A DNA stretch of 39,750 bases from Aeromonas media (GCF_000819985.1 NZ_CDBZ01000203.1:1-39750), one strand, 5' to 3'. Counted from the first letter of the stretch, positions 22,426-34,416 are shown. Made by a program: numbers and translations. Notes: a model not told the origin generated them from the sequence alone.

Positions 22426-23034
22426 ATGAAAAAAGCATTATTGATGGGTTCTGTACTGTTGCTCGCCAGCAGCCAGGTGTGGGCCGATGCGGCCAGCGAT
22501 CTCAAGCAGAAGCTGACGGGCGTCAGCCTGTTTTCGGCCAAGTTTGCCCAGACCGTCTATGACAGCAAGGGCAAGGAGCTGCAGAAGGCGAGCGGCACCC
22601 TGCTGGTGCAGCGCCCCAACCGCTTCAACTGGCACACCACGACCCCGGACGAGAGCCTGATCGTGGCGGACGGCAAGGATGTGTGGGTCTATGACCCCTT
22701 CGTCGAGCAGGTCACCGCCCTCAAGATGAAGGATGCGGTACTCAACACCCCCTTCGTGCTCATCGCCGGCAACGATGTCGGGCTCTGGAAGAACTACGAC
22801 GTGACCCAGGAGGGGGACGTCTACACCGTCACCAGCCGCAACAAGGACGAGCTGATCGCCTCCTTCCGCATCACCTTCGACCGTCAGAACAACATCAGCC
22901 GGTTCGACGTGAAAGAGGCGCAGGGGCAGTGGAGCGAATTCACCTTGAGCAGCTTCAACCGCAAGCCGGTGCTCAAGGGCAACGAGTTCGTGTTCAAGAC
23001 GCCTGCGGGGGTCGCGCTGGACGATCAGCGCTGA
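22426..23034 (+). CDS. lolA: outer-membrane lipoprotein carrier protein LolA
   Basis: LolA carries lipoproteins through the periplasm from LolCDE to LolB. The 202-residue precursor has a signal peptide ([20 protein letters not shown]) cut before [10 protein letters not shown], followed by the open beta-barrel family sequence ([20 protein letters not shown] and RPNRFNWHT). Length and gene order (ftsK-lolA-rarA-serS) match E. coli. Its TGA stop overlaps an ATG as TGATG, opening the first of two short frames that lead to rarA. Confidence 0.94.
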   Translation: MKKALLMGSVLLLASSQVWADAASDLKQKLTGVSLFSAKFAQTVYDSKGKELQKASGTLLVQRPNRFNWHTTTPDESLIVADGKDVWVYDPFVEQVTALKMKDAVLNTPFVLIAGNDVGLWKNYDVTQEGDVYTVTSRNKDELIASFRITFDRQNNISRFDVKEAQGQWSEFTLSSFNRKPVLKGNEFVFKTPAGVALDDQR

Positions 23035-23117
23035 TGAGCAGGCGGTCGCTGGATTTTTCGCCAGTGCGTCTGTCAACGGCGGCGGGCGTGACGCAGGGGG
23101 TCAATACAGATGAGTAA
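23034..23117 (+). CDS. 27-residue leader ORF overlapping the lolA stop (rarA 5' repeat, copy 0)
   Basis: The frame begins [12 protein letters not shown] and ends in TAA at 23115-23117. Its start overlaps the lolA stop as TGATG. The opening codons resemble those of rarA ([13 protein letters not shown]), and the DNA aligns with the next two units at a spacing of 76-77 bases. It also overlaps the start of the next leader ORF at 23110. Whether it is translated is unknown. It may be only the coupled trace of a duplicated gene start. Confidence 0.4.
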   Translation: MSRRSLDFSPVRLSTAAGVTQGVNTDE

Positions 23118-23190
23118 CCTCTTATTGGATTTCTCGTCGGACCGTTTTTCCATGGCGGTATGCGTGATACTGAACGGTCAATACAGATGA
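23110..23190 (+). CDS. 26-residue leader ORF overlapping the rarA start (rarA 5' repeat, copy 1)
   Basis: The frame begins [13 protein letters not shown], almost the rarA N-terminus, then diverges and stops at a TGA (23188-23190) that overlaps the rarA ATG at 23187 as ATGA. A G-rich stretch lies about 8 bases before its ATG, a better ribosome binding site than that of rarA itself. Translational coupling of rarA to this leader is therefore plausible but not proven. Confidence 0.45.
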   Translation: MSNLLLDFSSDRFSMAVCVILNGQYR

Positions 23191-24524
23191 GCAACTTGTC
23201 GCTGGATTTCTCGTCGGACTTTCGTCCGCTGGCGGCCAGGATGCGGCCGCAAATCCTGGATCAGTACATAGGCCAGCAGCACATCCTGGGGGCTGACAAG
23301 CCCCTGCGCAAGGCGATCCTGGCGGGACACTGCCACTCCATGATCCTGTGGGGACCGCCCGGCACCGGCAAGACCACCCTGGCCGAGCTGATGGCCCACT
23401 ACTGCCAGGCCGAGGTGGAGCGGCTCTCCGCGGTCACCTCCGGCATCAAGGAGATCCGCGCCGCCATCGACAAGGCGAAGGAGAACAGCTGGCGCGGGGT
23501 GCGCACCATCCTCTTCGTGGACGAGGTGCACCGCTTCAACAAGAGCCAGCAGGATGTGTTCCTGCCCCACATCGAAGACGGCACCATCACCTTCATCGGC
23601 GCCACCACCGAAAATCCCTCGTTCGAACTCAACAACGCACTGCTCTCCCGGGCCCGGGTCTACCTGCTCAAACGGCTGGAGGAGGAGGACATCCTCGCCA
23701 TGATCGATCAGGCGATGACAGACCCCCGTGGCCTCAACGATCCGAGCCTCACCTTTGCCCCCGGCGTCAAAGCGGCGCTGGCCAAAGCCGTGGATGGGGA
23801 CGGGCGCAAGTCCCTCAACTACCTGGAGCTCCTGGCCGACATGGCCGAGAGTAATGGGGCAGGGGAGAGGGTGATCGACAGCGCCCTGCTCGCCGCCGTG
23901 GTGGGGGAGCACGTGGCGCGCTTCGACAAGGGCGGGGATCACTTCTACGACCTCATCTCGGCGGTGCACAAGTCCATTCGCGGCTCGGCGCCGGATGCGG
24001 CGCTCTACTGGTATGCCCGCATGGTGAGTGCCGGTTGCGATCCCCTCTACATCGCCCGCCGCTTGCTGGCCATTGCCTCGGAAGACGTGGGCAACGCCGA
24101 TCCCCGTGCCATGCAGGTGGCGCTGTCGGCCTGGGACTGCTTCCATCGCATAGGTCCGGCGGAAGGGGAGCGGGCCATCGCCCAGGCCATCGTCTACCTC
24201 GCCTGCGCCCCCAAGAGCAATGCGGTCTACACCGCCTGGAAGGCGGCGCTCAATGACGCCAAAAACCTGCCGGACTTCGAGGTGCCGCCGCACCTGCGCA
24301 ACGCCCCCACCAAGCTGATGAGCGAGCTCGGCTATGGCGCCGAGTACCGCTACGCCCACGACGAGCCCGGCGCCTATGCCGCCGGCGAGGAGTACTTCCC
24401 CCCCGAGCTGGCCGGCAAGCACTACTACCAGCCTACCGATCGGGGCCTCGAGAAGCAGATCGCCCAGAAGCTCGACTACCTGCGCGAGCTGGACCGGCAG
24501 AGCCCGCGTCAAAGAGACAAGTAA
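23187..24524 (+). CDS. rarA: replication-associated recombination ATPase RarA (MgsA)
   Basis: RarA is an AAA+ clamp-loader-like ATPase acting at stalled forks and DNA ends; it binds SSB. The 445-residue protein (E. coli 447) shows Walker A GPPGTGKT near residue 60, Walker B LFVDEVH, the sensor region [20 protein letters not shown] with its Arg, and the C-terminal tetramerisation domain with [21 protein letters not shown]. The ATG at 23187 (MSNLSLDF) matches the family; an in-frame ATG at 23160 lies within the tandem repeat upstream. Its own Shine-Dalgarno is weak, which fits coupling to the preceding leader ORF. Confidence 0.95.
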   Translation: MSNLSLDFSSDFRPLAARMRPQILDQYIGQQHILGADKPLRKAILAGHCHSMILWGPPGTGKTTLAELMAHYCQAEVERLSAVTSGIKEIRAAIDKAKENSWRGVRTILFVDEVHRFNKSQQDVFLPHIEDGTITFIGATTENPSFELNNALLSRARVYLLKRLEEEDILAMIDQAMTDPRGLNDPSLTFAPGVKAALAKAVDGDGRKSLNYLELLADMAESNGAGERVIDSALLAAVVGEHVARFDKGGDHFYDLISAVHKSIRGSAPDAALYWYARMVSAGCDPLYIARRLLAIASEDVGNADPRAMQVALSAWDCFHRIGPAEGERAIAQAIVYLACAPKSNAVYTAWKAALNDAKNLPDFEVPPHLRNAPTKLMSELGYGAEYRYAHDEPGAYAAGEEYFPPELAGKHYYQPTDRGLEKQIAQKLDYLRELDRQSPRQRDK

Positions 24525-24621
24525 AGGCACGTTGTCCGGGCAGCATGGCGATCCCTCGGATCGGCGAAGATAAGGCTGCCGATGCCGCCAAACTTGGCAA
24601 AAACGACAGCAATACGCCCTG

Positions 24622-24649
24622 TTCGGGCGGGGGGGCGGTCTGCTACACT
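24622..24649 (+). promoter_or_regulatory. possible serS promoter
   Basis: An extended -10 (TGCTACACT, 24641-24649) lies about 165 bases upstream of serS, with a weak -35 TTCGGG 16 bases before TACACT. The rest of the 288-base interval between rarA and serS holds one small hairpin (24549-24563) and nothing else I recognise. Confidence 0.35.
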
Positions 24650-24809
24650 GCCCCTCTGACCCCGCTTGTCTTGGCCTTGCACCATCTTCTTGATTTAGAA
24701 GGCCCGATTCCGAAGACATAGGGGTGCGCCAACCGATGTTAACTTCCGGATCTGTTTTCTCGCCAGGGCGGATGACCCAGGCCCAGATCCCATTAAAAAA
24801 AGTAGGTAA

Positions 24810-26108
<1,299 letters not shown>

Positions 26109-26122
26109 GTCCCCCTTGCTCA

Positions 26123-26155
26123 GCACAACGCCATGGCCATGCCATGGCGTTGTGC
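26123..26155 (+). terminator. hairpin terminator after serS
   Basis: A 14-bp perfect stem (GCACAACGCCATGG and its complement) with a five-base loop starts 14 bases after the serS stop. The T-run is short, so efficiency is uncertain. Confidence 0.65.
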
Positions 26156-26244
26156 ATTTGGGCGTCAGTCGCCCCCTCGGCAGGGGACGAGAGAGGTCTC
26201 CTTCGGCGCTCAACTGAACCTTTAACACATTTTTATCAAGCATT

Positions 26245-26260
26245 GCGCAATCGTTTTTGT
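26245..26260 (+). promoter_or_regulatory. PurR-like operator upstream of cvpA-purF
   Basis: GCGCAATCGTTTTTGT matches the PurR consensus ACGCAAACGTTTGCGT at 12 of 16 positions, including the core GCAA-CGTTT. It lies 36 bases before the cvpA start; the E. coli cvpA-purF operon is PurR-controlled in the same way. Confidence 0.65.
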
Positions 26261-26296
26261 TAGACTGCGCCGCAATTTCGCAGGACATCTTTTTCT

Positions 26297-26788
26297 ATGG
26301 TCTGGATTGATTACGCCATCATCGGCATCGTCGGTTTTTCTGCCCTCATCAGCCTGGTGCGCGGCTTCCTGAAGGAAGCCATGTCCCTCGTCACCTGGTT
26401 CGTCGCCTTTTTTATTGCCAGCCATTTCTATCCGGATCTCGCCGTCTACTTCACCTCCTTCTCCGACGCCATGGTGCGCAACGGCCTCGCCATCGCCGCC
26501 CTGTTCGTGGCGACCCTGATCCTGGGGAGCGTGGTCAACTACGTGGTGGGCTTGCTGGTGGAAAAGACGGGACTCTCCGGCACGGATCGGGTGCTGGGGG
26601 TCTGTTTTGGCGCCATTCGCGGGGTACTGATCGTCAGTGCCCTGCTGTTTTTCATGGATACCTTCACCAGCCTCTCCCAGAGCGACTGGTGGGTGGCGTC
26701 CAAACTGGTTCCCGAGTTCAAGCCGGTGATCCAGTGGTTTTTCGGGTTCATGCTGAACTCGTCCAGTTTTCTTCAACAGGTACAGTGA
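26297..26788 (+). CDS. cvpA: CvpA family inner-membrane protein
   Basis: The 163-residue protein has about four membrane helices, starting VWIDYAIIGIVGFSALISLVRG, and resembles E. coli CvpA, first named for colicin V production and linked to envelope and bile-salt tolerance. The molecular role is not settled. AGGA lies about 11 bases upstream of the ATG. purF starts 18 bases after its stop, so the two form an operon under the PurR-like box. Confidence 0.93.
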   Translation: MVWIDYAIIGIVGFSALISLVRGFLKEAMSLVTWFVAFFIASHFYPDLAVYFTSFSDAMVRNGLAIAALFVATLILGSVVNYVVGLLVEKTGLSGTDRVLGVCFGAIRGVLIVSALLFFMDTFTSLSQSDWWVASKLVPEFKPVIQWFFGFMLNSSSFLQQVQ

Positions 26789-26806
26789 CTTCGAGGTAGC
26801 AAAGAC

Positions 26807-28327
26807 ATGTGCGGTATTGTCGGTATAGTTGGCACCACCCCCGTCAATCAGGCCCTCTACGACGCCTTGACGGTGTTGCAGCACAGGGGACAGGATGCCG
26901 CCGGGATCGTGACCATTGATAGTGGAAACTTCCGGCAACGCAAGGCCAACGGCCTGGTGAAGGATGTGTTTGAAGTGCGCCACATGCAGCGACTGAAGGG
27001 GCATATCGGCATAGGACATGTCAGATATCCCACCGCAGGCAGCTCCAGTGCCGCTGAAGCCCAACCTTTTTACGTGAACTCTCCCTACGGCATGGTGCTG
27101 GCCCATAACGGCAACCTCACCAACGCCAAGGATCTCAAGGAGCAGCAGTTCAAGGTGGCTCGCCGCCACATCAATACCACCTCCGATTCGGAAGTGTTGC
27201 TGAACGTGCTGGCCCACGAGCTGGATCTGTGCGACAAGATGGCGCTGCGGCCGGAAGACATCTTCTCTGCGGTGCGCAAGGTGCACCAGCAGATCCGCGG
27301 CGCCTATGCGGTGGTCTCGCTGGTGATTGGCCACGGTCTCATCGGCTTCCGCGATCCCAACGGCATCCGCCCGCTGATCCTGGGTCGTCGCGCTGACGAG
27401 CAGGGCCAGGTGGAGTACATGCTCGCCTCCGAGAGCGTGGCGCTTGACGCCATCGGCTTCGAGACGGTGCGTGACGTCGCTCCGGGCGAAGCCATCTACA
27501 TCACAGAGCAGGGCCAGCTCTTCTCCGAGCAGTGTGCGGAGAACCCGCAGATGAGCTCCTGCATCTTCGAGTACGTCTACTTCGCACGCCCCGATTCGTG
27601 CATCGACAAGGTCTCCGTCTATGCCGCCCGCCTCAACATGGGCCGCAAGCTGGGCAAGAAGATTGCACGGGAGTGGGAAGATCTCGACGTGGACGTGGTC
27701 ATCCCCATCCCCGAGACCTCCTGCGACGTGGCGCTGGAAATCGCCCACACCCTGGGCCTGCCTTACCGTCAGGGCTTCGTGAAGAACCGCTACATCGGCC
27801 GTACCTTCATCATGCCGGGCCAGACCCAGCGCAAGAAGTCGGTGCGTCGCAAGCTCAACGCCATCAGCTCCGAATTCAAGGGCAAGAAGGTGTTGCTGGT
27901 GGATGACTCCATCGTCCGTGGCACCACCTCCGAGCAGATCATCCAGATGGCCCGTGAAGCAGGGGCGGCCAAGGTCTACTTCGCCTCGGCGGCACCGGAA
28001 ATCCGCTTCCCCAACGTCTACGGCATCGACATGCCCACCGCCAACGAGCTGATCGCCCACGGCCGTGAAGTGGAAGAGGTGTGCAAGCTGATCGGCGCCG
28101 ATGGCCTGATCTTCCAGGATCTGGAAGATCTGGAAGAGGCGGTGCGGGAGATCAACCCCGAGCTGCGCCACTTCGAGACCTCGGTGTTCAATGGCCACTA
28201 CGTGACCTCGGATGTGGATCAGGGTTATCTGGACCACCTGAACGCCCTGCGCAGCGACGACAACAAGGCGGTGCGCGAGTGGCAGGAAGGGACCAGCAAC
28301 CTGGAGATCTTCAACGAAGGCAGTTAA
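26807..28327 (+). CDS. purF: amidophosphoribosyltransferase
   Basis: PurF makes 5-phosphoribosylamine from PRPP and glutamine, the first committed step of purine synthesis. After Met removal the N-terminal Cys of MCGIVGIVG is the glutaminase nucleophile. The glutaminase domain spans about residues 1-235 and contains [12 protein letters not shown]. The phosphoribosyltransferase domain has the PRPP loop [14 protein letters not shown] near residues 363-376. Length is 506 (E. coli 505). GAGG precedes the ATG by 10 bases. Confidence 0.98.
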   Translation: MCGIVGIVGTTPVNQALYDALTVLQHRGQDAAGIVTIDSGNFRQRKANGLVKDVFEVRHMQRLKGHIGIGHVRYPTAGSSSAAEAQPFYVNSPYGMVLAHNGNLTNAKDLKEQQFKVARRHINTTSDSEVLLNVLAHELDLCDKMALRPEDIFSAVRKVHQQIRGAYAVVSLVIGHGLIGFRDPNGIRPLILGRRADEQGQVEYMLASESVALDAIGFETVRDVAPGEAIYITEQGQLFSEQCAENPQMSSCIFEYVYFARPDSCIDKVSVYAARLNMGRKLGKKIAREWEDLDVDVVIPIPETSCDVALEIAHTLGLPYRQGFVKNRYIGRTFIMPGQTQRKKSVRRKLNAISSEFKGKKVLLVDDSIVRGTTSEQIIQMAREAGAAKVYFASAAPEIRFPNVYGIDMPTANELIAHGREVEEVCKLIGADGLIFQDLEDLEEAVREINPELRHFETSVFNGHYVTSDVDQGYLDHLNALRSDDNKAVREWQEGTSNLEIFNEGS

Positions 28328-28354
28328 ACGTTTTCTGATTGCCATCGTGATGAA

Positions 28355-28382
28355 CAACAGGGGGGCCTCGGCCCCCCTGTTG
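28355..28382. terminator. hairpin between convergent purF and ascB
   Basis: A 13-bp perfect GC-rich stem (CAACAGGGGGGCC and its complement) with a minimal loop begins 28 bases past the purF stop. It has no T-run and could act for both strands. Confidence 0.6.
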
Positions 28383-28416
28383 CATTGATGCTCTTCCCGC
28401 CAGGAAGGGGAGGCCC

Positions 28417-29850
<1,434 letters not shown>

Positions 29851-29880
29851 TTACCTCTTGTCATGTCGGATGATATGAAT

Positions 29881-31335
29881 TCACAGGCTGGTGGCCGGCT
29901 GGCCCGGCATGGCCGCGTCGGCCCGGGCTGGCGTCTGGGGTGCCTGCTCCTGTACCGGTATGTCTTCAAAGCCCATCACCAGGGTCAGCACGAAGGAGAG
30001 CACCACGGAGAGCGCCATCACGGCGAACACCCAGGCGATGCTCATGGGGTTGGCCGGATCGAAGAACTGCACGCTGGTGAAGAGCCCCGGTGCCGCCATG
30101 GAGTGGCTGGCGAGCCCGGCCATGCCCGCGACGGCGCCGCAGATGAAACCACTGATGAGGCTGGCGATGAGGGGGCGCTTCAATCGCAGGGCGACGCCGT
30201 AGAGGGCGGGTTCGGAGATCCCCGCCATGATGGCGGAGGCGGCCGCCGCCAGCGCAGTCTGGCGCAGCTCGGGGTTTTTGGTGCGCCAGGCGACGGCCAG
30301 GGAAGAGCCGCCGAGGGAGAGGTTGGCGCCTATCTCCGAGGGCATCACCATGCCCTCCTTGCCGGTCTCGGCGATGGTCTGGATGATGGTCGGGGTGAAG
30401 ACGCGGTGCATGCCGGTCATCACCAGCAGAGGCCAGAGCGCGCCCATGATGGCCACCGACAGCCAGCCCAGATAGTCGTGGACCGTGTAGACCAGGCCCG
30501 AGATGGCGGTGCCAATCCAGATGCCGATGGGGCCGATGAGCAGGATGGCGAGCGGCGCCGCGATCAGCACTATCAGCATGGGCTTCAAGAAGTTCTTGGT
30601 CACCGCCGGGGTGATCCTGTCGACCCAGCGCTCTATGTAGGAGAGGCACCAGGTCATCACCAGGGCCGGGATCACTGTGTAGGTGTATTTCACCGCGGTG
30701 ACCGGGATCAGGGCGAAGGTTACCTGCTCCCCCTCGGCGGCCCTGGCCATCAGCTCGATGAAGCTGGGGTGCACCAGCACGCCGGCGATGGCGATGGCGA
30801 GCGACATATTGGTCTTGAACTTGACGGCGGCGGAGGCGGCCACCATCAGGGGCAGGAAGAAGAAGGCGCCGTCACCGGCCACCGTGAGTATGGTGAGGGT
30901 CGAGGAGCCTTTCTCCAGCACGCCGGTCATCTCCAGCACCATGGCCAGCAGCTTGAGCATGGAGCCGCCGATGATGGCCGGGATGAGCGGCGACATGGTG
31001 CCGATCAGGGCGTCGAGGATGGCGGCGCCCATGCGGCGCAGGCTGAAACCTGGCTTGGCCGCTGGCAGGTCTCCCCGTGCGCCTTCCGGCAACTGGGCAA
31101 GCACCTCGCGATAGGCGTGGGAGACCATGTTGCCGATGATCACCTGGCACTGGTTATCACTGCTGACCACCCCAAGTACCCCGGCAGTGGCCTTGAGCAT
31201 TGGACTGTCCACCAGGGTGGGGTCTTGCAGCACGAAGCGCAGGCGCGTCATGCAGTGGGTCACGGCGACTATGTTGCCGGTTCCGCCGAGGGCCGTGATG
31301 ACCTTGCCGGCCAGGGCCGCGTAGTTCTTTGACAT
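29881..31335 (-). CDS. ascF: PTS beta-glucoside transporter, EIIBC (AscF type)
   Basis: AscF imports and phosphorylates aryl-beta-glucosides across the inner membrane. The EIIB domain is at the N-terminus, with its phospho-cysteine in VTHCMTRLRF near residue 28, followed by the membrane EIIC domain with about ten helices (LIGTMSPLIPAIIGGSM, GISEPALYGVALRLKRP). The 484 residues end without an EIIA domain, so the glucose-type EIIA (Crr) must supply phosphate from elsewhere. The C-terminal tail is Ala/Pro-rich. Gene order and length match E. coli ascF. Confidence 0.94.
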   Translation of the reverse strand: MSKNYAALAGKVITALGGTGNIVAVTHCMTRLRFVLQDPTLVDSPMLKATAGVLGVVSSDNQCQVIIGNMVSHAYREVLAQLPEGARGDLPAAKPGFSLRRMGAAILDALIGTMSPLIPAIIGGSMLKLLAMVLEMTGVLEKGSSTLTILTVAGDGAFFFLPLMVAASAAVKFKTNMSLAIAIAGVLVHPSFIELMARAAEGEQVTFALIPVTAVKYTYTVIPALVMTWCLSYIERWVDRITPAVTKNFLKPMLIVLIAAPLAILLIGPIGIWIGTAISGLVYTVHDYLGWLSVAIMGALWPLLVMTGMHRVFTPTIIQTIAETGKEGMVMPSEIGANLSLGGSSLAVAWRTKNPELRQTALAAAASAIMAGISEPALYGVALRLKRPLIASLISGFICGAVAGMAGLASHSMAAPGLFTSVQFFDPANPMSIAWVFAVMALSVVLSFVLTLVMGFEDIPVQEQAPQTPARADAAMPGQPATSL

Positions 31336-31401
31336 CTAGTCGTATCCTTCTTACCAAATGAGGCCTGTCGATCCCCGTCATTGACGACGGGAAGAACGGG
31401 A

Positions 31402-31449
31402 ATGAAACTGCCATATGGAACCGGTTCCACATAGCATGCGCAGTTTCAT
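31402..31449. repeat. 10-bp inverted repeat flanking the asc operator
   Basis: ATGAAACTGC (31402-31411) and GCAGTTTCAT (31440-31449) are perfect inverted copies on either side of the 14-bp operator. They contain TGAAAC and GTTTCA, the half-sites I recall for E. coli AscG, so they may be auxiliary half-operators. Confidence 0.7.
31416..31429. promoter_or_regulatory. AscG-type operator
   Basis: TGGAACCGGTTCCA is a perfect 14-bp palindrome with the central CCGG typical of LacI/GalR operators. It differs from the E. coli AscG site as I recall it (TGAAACCGGTTTCA) by one symmetric change. It sits 81 bases upstream of ascF and 156 bases upstream of ascG. Confidence 0.82.
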
Positions 31450-31585
31450 GCTCACAGACAAGACGGGCGCACCGCCATTGTGCAGAAGCGTGAATGGGAT
31501 CACTGAAAGGGGGAGCCTGCGCCCATTCTCGTTAGCACAAGCGGGTCCCGTGCAGTACACTGCGGCCCGTCGAGAAGAGGGGAAG

Positions 31586-32599
31586 ATGATGACGACTATG
31601 CTGGAGGTGGCGAAACGGGCAGGGGTGTCGAAGGCGACTGTCTCCCGGGTGCTGTCGGGCAATGGCTATACCAGTCAGGAGACCCGGAATCGGGTGTTCC
31701 AGGCCATAGAGGAGAGCGGCTATCGCCCCAACCTGCTGGCCAGGCAGTTGGCCACCAAAAACACCCAGACTCTGGGCCTGGTGGTGACCAACACCCTCTA
31801 TCACGGCGTCTATTTCAGCGAGCTGCTCTCCCACGCGGCGCGGCTGACCGAAGATAGGGGCCGGCAGCTGATCCTGGCCGATGGCAAGCACAGCGCCGAG
31901 GAGGAGCGACAAGCCATCCAGTACCTGCTCGACTCCCGCTGTGACGGCGTCATCATCTACCCGCGTTTTCTCAGCGTCGAGCAGATGGACGAGCTCATCG
32001 AGCAGCACTCCCAGCCCATCATGGTGCTCAACCGGCGGCTGCGGCGCCACCCGGCGCACTGCGTCTACTCCGATCAGCAGGCCGCCGCCGCGGCCGTGGT
32101 GGACAGGCTGGTCGGGATGGGGCACAGCGACATCGCCTTCATCACAGGCTCGGCGGATTCCCCCACCGGCATTGAGCGTCTCGCCGGCTACCGCGAGGCC
32201 CTTGCCCAGCACAACATTCCCGTGCAAGAGGCGCTGATCGCCCCCGGCAAGTGGACGCCCGCTTGCGGCGCGGCCGCCGTCTCGACCCTGCTGGCGCGCG
32301 GGATGAGCTTCACTGCCCTGATCGCCAGCAACGATGACATGGCGATCGGTGCCATCAAGCAGTTGCACGAGTGCGGCGTGTCGGTGCCGGAGCAGGTCTC
32401 TGTGGTGGGGTTCGACGACATTGCCCTGGCTCCCTACGTCATTCCGTCGCTGGCCAGCGTCAAGATGCCGGTGACCGAGATGATCCAGGAGACCATCAGC
32501 CGGCTGATCACCATGGTGGAGGAGAGGGAGCCCGAGGCGCTGCCCTCTTTCAGTGGCAAGCTGGTCCGGCGCGATTCCCTCAAGCGCCTGCTGGAGTGA
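31586..32599 (+). CDS. ascG: LacI-family repressor AscG
   Basis: The 337-residue regulator has the LacI-type helix-turn-helix at the N-terminus (MLEVAKRAGVSKATVSRVLS), a hinge near residues 50-65 and a periplasmic-binding-like sugar domain (LGLVVTNTLYHGVYFSELL, ALIASNDDMAIGAIK, VSVVGFDDIALAPY). It is very close to E. coli AscG and is divergent from ascFB, which it should repress through the palindrome at 31416-31429. AGAGGGGAAG directly precedes two ATGs (31586 and 31589); either may be used. The open frame continues upstream to 31415 but overlaps the operator and is not homologous. Confidence 0.94.
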   Translation: MMTTMLEVAKRAGVSKATVSRVLSGNGYTSQETRNRVFQAIEESGYRPNLLARQLATKNTQTLGLVVTNTLYHGVYFSELLSHAARLTEDRGRQLILADGKHSAEEERQAIQYLLDSRCDGVIIYPRFLSVEQMDELIEQHSQPIMVLNRRLRRHPAHCVYSDQQAAAAAVVDRLVGMGHSDIAFITGSADSPTGIERLAGYREALAQHNIPVQEALIAPGKWTPACGAAAVSTLLARGMSFTALIASNDDMAIGAIKQLHECGVSVPEQVSVVGFDDIALAPYVIPSLASVKMPVTEMIQETISRLITMVEEREPEALPSFSGKLVRRDSLKRLLE

Positions 32600-32726
32600 G
32601 GCGGCCTCTGTGCTGGGCAGGCGGGGCGGGATCCGTTAGCATGGGCCCCTTCGCGGATCCCGCCCGCCGCATCAAGCCGCATCAATATATGCCAATCAAG
32701 ACCAACCAGAGAGTACAAGAGTTCAG

Positions 32727-33485
32727 ATGGATGACCTGCTAGCACCCGTGCGCCAATTCCTGCATTGCGAGACCCCGGATGAGTGGGTGGAGATGGCGCG
32801 GGATCCCGCCCAGTTGCCGACCCTGCTCATCGATCACGCCAACTGCGAGAACAAGGCCGCCCTGACGGCCCACAGCCTGGTGCGTCGCTACTGCCTGCCC
32901 AAGGAGAAGCGCCACCTGCTGCCCAAGCTCGAATTTTACCGTGAGCTGGATGCCATCCCCGAGAAGGCCGAGATCCTCGGCAAACGCACCATGGGCGAGT
33001 CCGACAGAAGCGTGTTCGCCGAGCTCGAGCGCAACCCCCTGCTGTTCCCCATGGTGCGGCTCATTCAGGAGGAGCTGCATCACTTCGAGCAGGTGCTGGA
33101 GATCATGCAGGCCCGCGGCATCCCCTACGGGCCCGTCACCGCCTCCCGCTATGCCCGCAGCCTGCTGGCCCACGTGCGCACCTACGAGCCGGCGGCCGTG
33201 GTGGACAAGATGATCATCGGCGCCTACATAGAGGCGCGCTCCTGCGAGCGCTTTGCGAAGATTGCCCCTCACCTTGACGAGGAGCTGGGCCGCTTCTATG
33301 TCTCCCTGCTGCGATCGGAGGCGCGCCACTACCAGGACTATCTGGCACTGGCCGAGCAGTACGCCGGGGAGGATATCAGCGAGCGGATCGCCTTCTTTGG
33401 TCGTCTCGAGGCCGAGCTTATCTGCTCGCCGGACCCGCAGTTCAGGTTCCATAGCGGCCTGCCTGTCAGATCTGACAGTTGTTGA
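32727..33485 (+). CDS. miaE: tRNA-(ms2io6A)-hydroxylase MiaE
   Basis: MiaE is the diiron monooxygenase that hydroxylates the isopentenyl side chain of ms2i6A at position 37 of tRNAs reading UNN codons. The 252-residue, all-helical protein shows ferritin-like metal ligands in QEELHHFEQ, in GAYIEARSCERF and in RSEARHYQDY. E. coli lacks it; Salmonella, Pseudomonas and Aeromonas have it. The ATG at 32727 gives the usual family length. It is followed by a strong terminator and converges with the sap operon. Confidence 0.93.
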   Translation: MDDLLAPVRQFLHCETPDEWVEMARDPAQLPTLLIDHANCENKAALTAHSLVRRYCLPKEKRHLLPKLEFYRELDAIPEKAEILGKRTMGESDRSVFAELERNPLLFPMVRLIQEELHHFEQVLEIMQARGIPYGPVTASRYARSLLAHVRTYEPAAVVDKMIIGAYIEARSCERFAKIAPHLDEELGRFYVSLLRSEARHYQDYLALAEQYAGEDISERIAFFGRLEAELICSPDPQFRFHSGLPVRSDSC

Positions 33486-33555
33486 GCCCAGAGGGGCTGC
33501 CTACTATCTCGGTGTTCCTACTACGAGCGACGCAATCACTTTTTTGAGCGCAATC

Positions 33556-33592
33556 ACCCGGCGACTGATGTGACATCAGGCCGGGTTTTTTT
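33556..33592 (+). terminator. terminator of miaE
   Basis: ACCCGGC pairs with GCCGGGT, with an inner CTGATG/CATCAG stem, followed by seven T on the plus strand. Confidence 0.88.
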
Positions 33593-33630
33593 ATGCCCGG
33601 CCCATGGGCCGGAGGGGGAGTGGCTGGGGA

Positions 33631-34416
33631 TCAGCGGCGGTATTCGTTGTTGTAGTTCTGGATGAGGCGGCGGGTCACGTCGTGCTGGGGATCGGCGAAG
33701 ACCCGCAAGGTCTTGCCGCGCTCCACCACCCGGCCCTCGTGCATCACCAGCACCTCGTCGCTGATGTGGCTGACTATGCCCAGATCGTTGGCCACCAGCA
33801 CATAGCTCAGCCCCATGGTCTCCTGCATCTCCAGCAGCAGGTTGATGATCTGGGAGCGCACCGAGATGTCCAGGGTGGAGAGCGCCTCATCCGCGACCAC
33901 GATTTTCGGGTTGAGGATGAGCGCCCGCGCCAGCCCCACCCGCTGCTGCTGACCGGCGGAGAGCATCTGGGGATAGAAGAGGGCGTGGTCCGCCAGCATA
34001 CCCACCATGCGCAGGGTCTGGATCACCTTCTCCCGACGCTCCTCCTCGCTCAGGGCCGTGTTGAGGCGCAGCGGCGTCTCCAGGATCTGGCCGACCCGAA
34101 TCTTTCGGTTGAGCGAGGTGTTGGGGTCCTGGAAGATCATCCGCAGCAGCTTGCAGCGGGTCTGATAGTCACCGTGAACCAGGGGCTGCCCCTCGATGGC
34201 GATCTCGCCGCCGCTCGGCTCTATCATGCCGGCCAGGATCCGCGCCAGCGTGCTCTTGCCCGAGCCCGCCTCTCCGACGATGGCCAGGGTCTGGCCCACC
34301 CCGAGATCAAACGACAGGGGCTTGATGGCCTCCACCGCCTGGCGCCGGAACAGGCCGGTGCGGTTCTGATAGGTCTTGCACAGGCCCCTGACCTGCAACA
34401 GGGCGGGTTCGATCAC
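33631..34416 (-). CDS. sapF: SapF, ABC transporter ATPase
   Basis: SapF is one of the two ATPases of the Sap importer, linked to antimicrobial-peptide tolerance, potassium uptake and, in E. coli, putrescine export. The 261-residue protein has Walker A GEAGSGKST, Q-loop MIFQDPN, signature LSAGQQQRVGLARAL (LSAGQ instead of LSGGQ), Walker B KIVVADEAL and the switch region ANDLGIVSHISD, where Asn replaces the usual His. It starts at a GTG with AAGGAG 8 bases upstream. It is the last gene of sapABCDF and follows the duplicated sapD tail. Confidence 0.93.
   Translation of the reverse strand: MIEPALLQVRGLCKTYQNRTGLFRRQAVEAIKPLSFDLGVGQTLAIVGEAGSGKSTLARILAGMIEPSGGEIAIEGQPLVHGDYQTRCKLLRMIFQDPNTSLNRKIRVGQILETPLRLNTALSEEERREKVIQTLRMVGMLADHALFYPQMLSAGQQQRVGLARALILNPKIVVADEALSTLDISVRSQIINLLLEMQETMGLSYVLVANDLGIVSHISDEVLVMHEGRVVERGKTLRVFADPQHDVTRRLIQNYNNEYRR

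Larger units (their letters stand above)
23034..23260 (+). repeat. three diverged tandem copies of the rarA 5' end
   Basis: Units start at the ATGs at 23034, 23110 and 23187, so the period is 76 then 77 bases. Units 1 and 2 share an identical 16-base block (23099-23114 and 23176-23191) spanning the upstream region and start codon, and a 17-base block TGGATTTCTCGTCGGAC. Unit 0 shares GTCGCTGGATTT with unit 2, and GGCGG, GCGTGA and GGTCAATACAG with unit 1. The last unit runs on into rarA. Confidence 0.85.

Noticed and set aside
31450..31585. CRP site in front of ascG
   Set aside because: A TGTG half-site near 31489 lacks a matching TCACA half at the required spacing.
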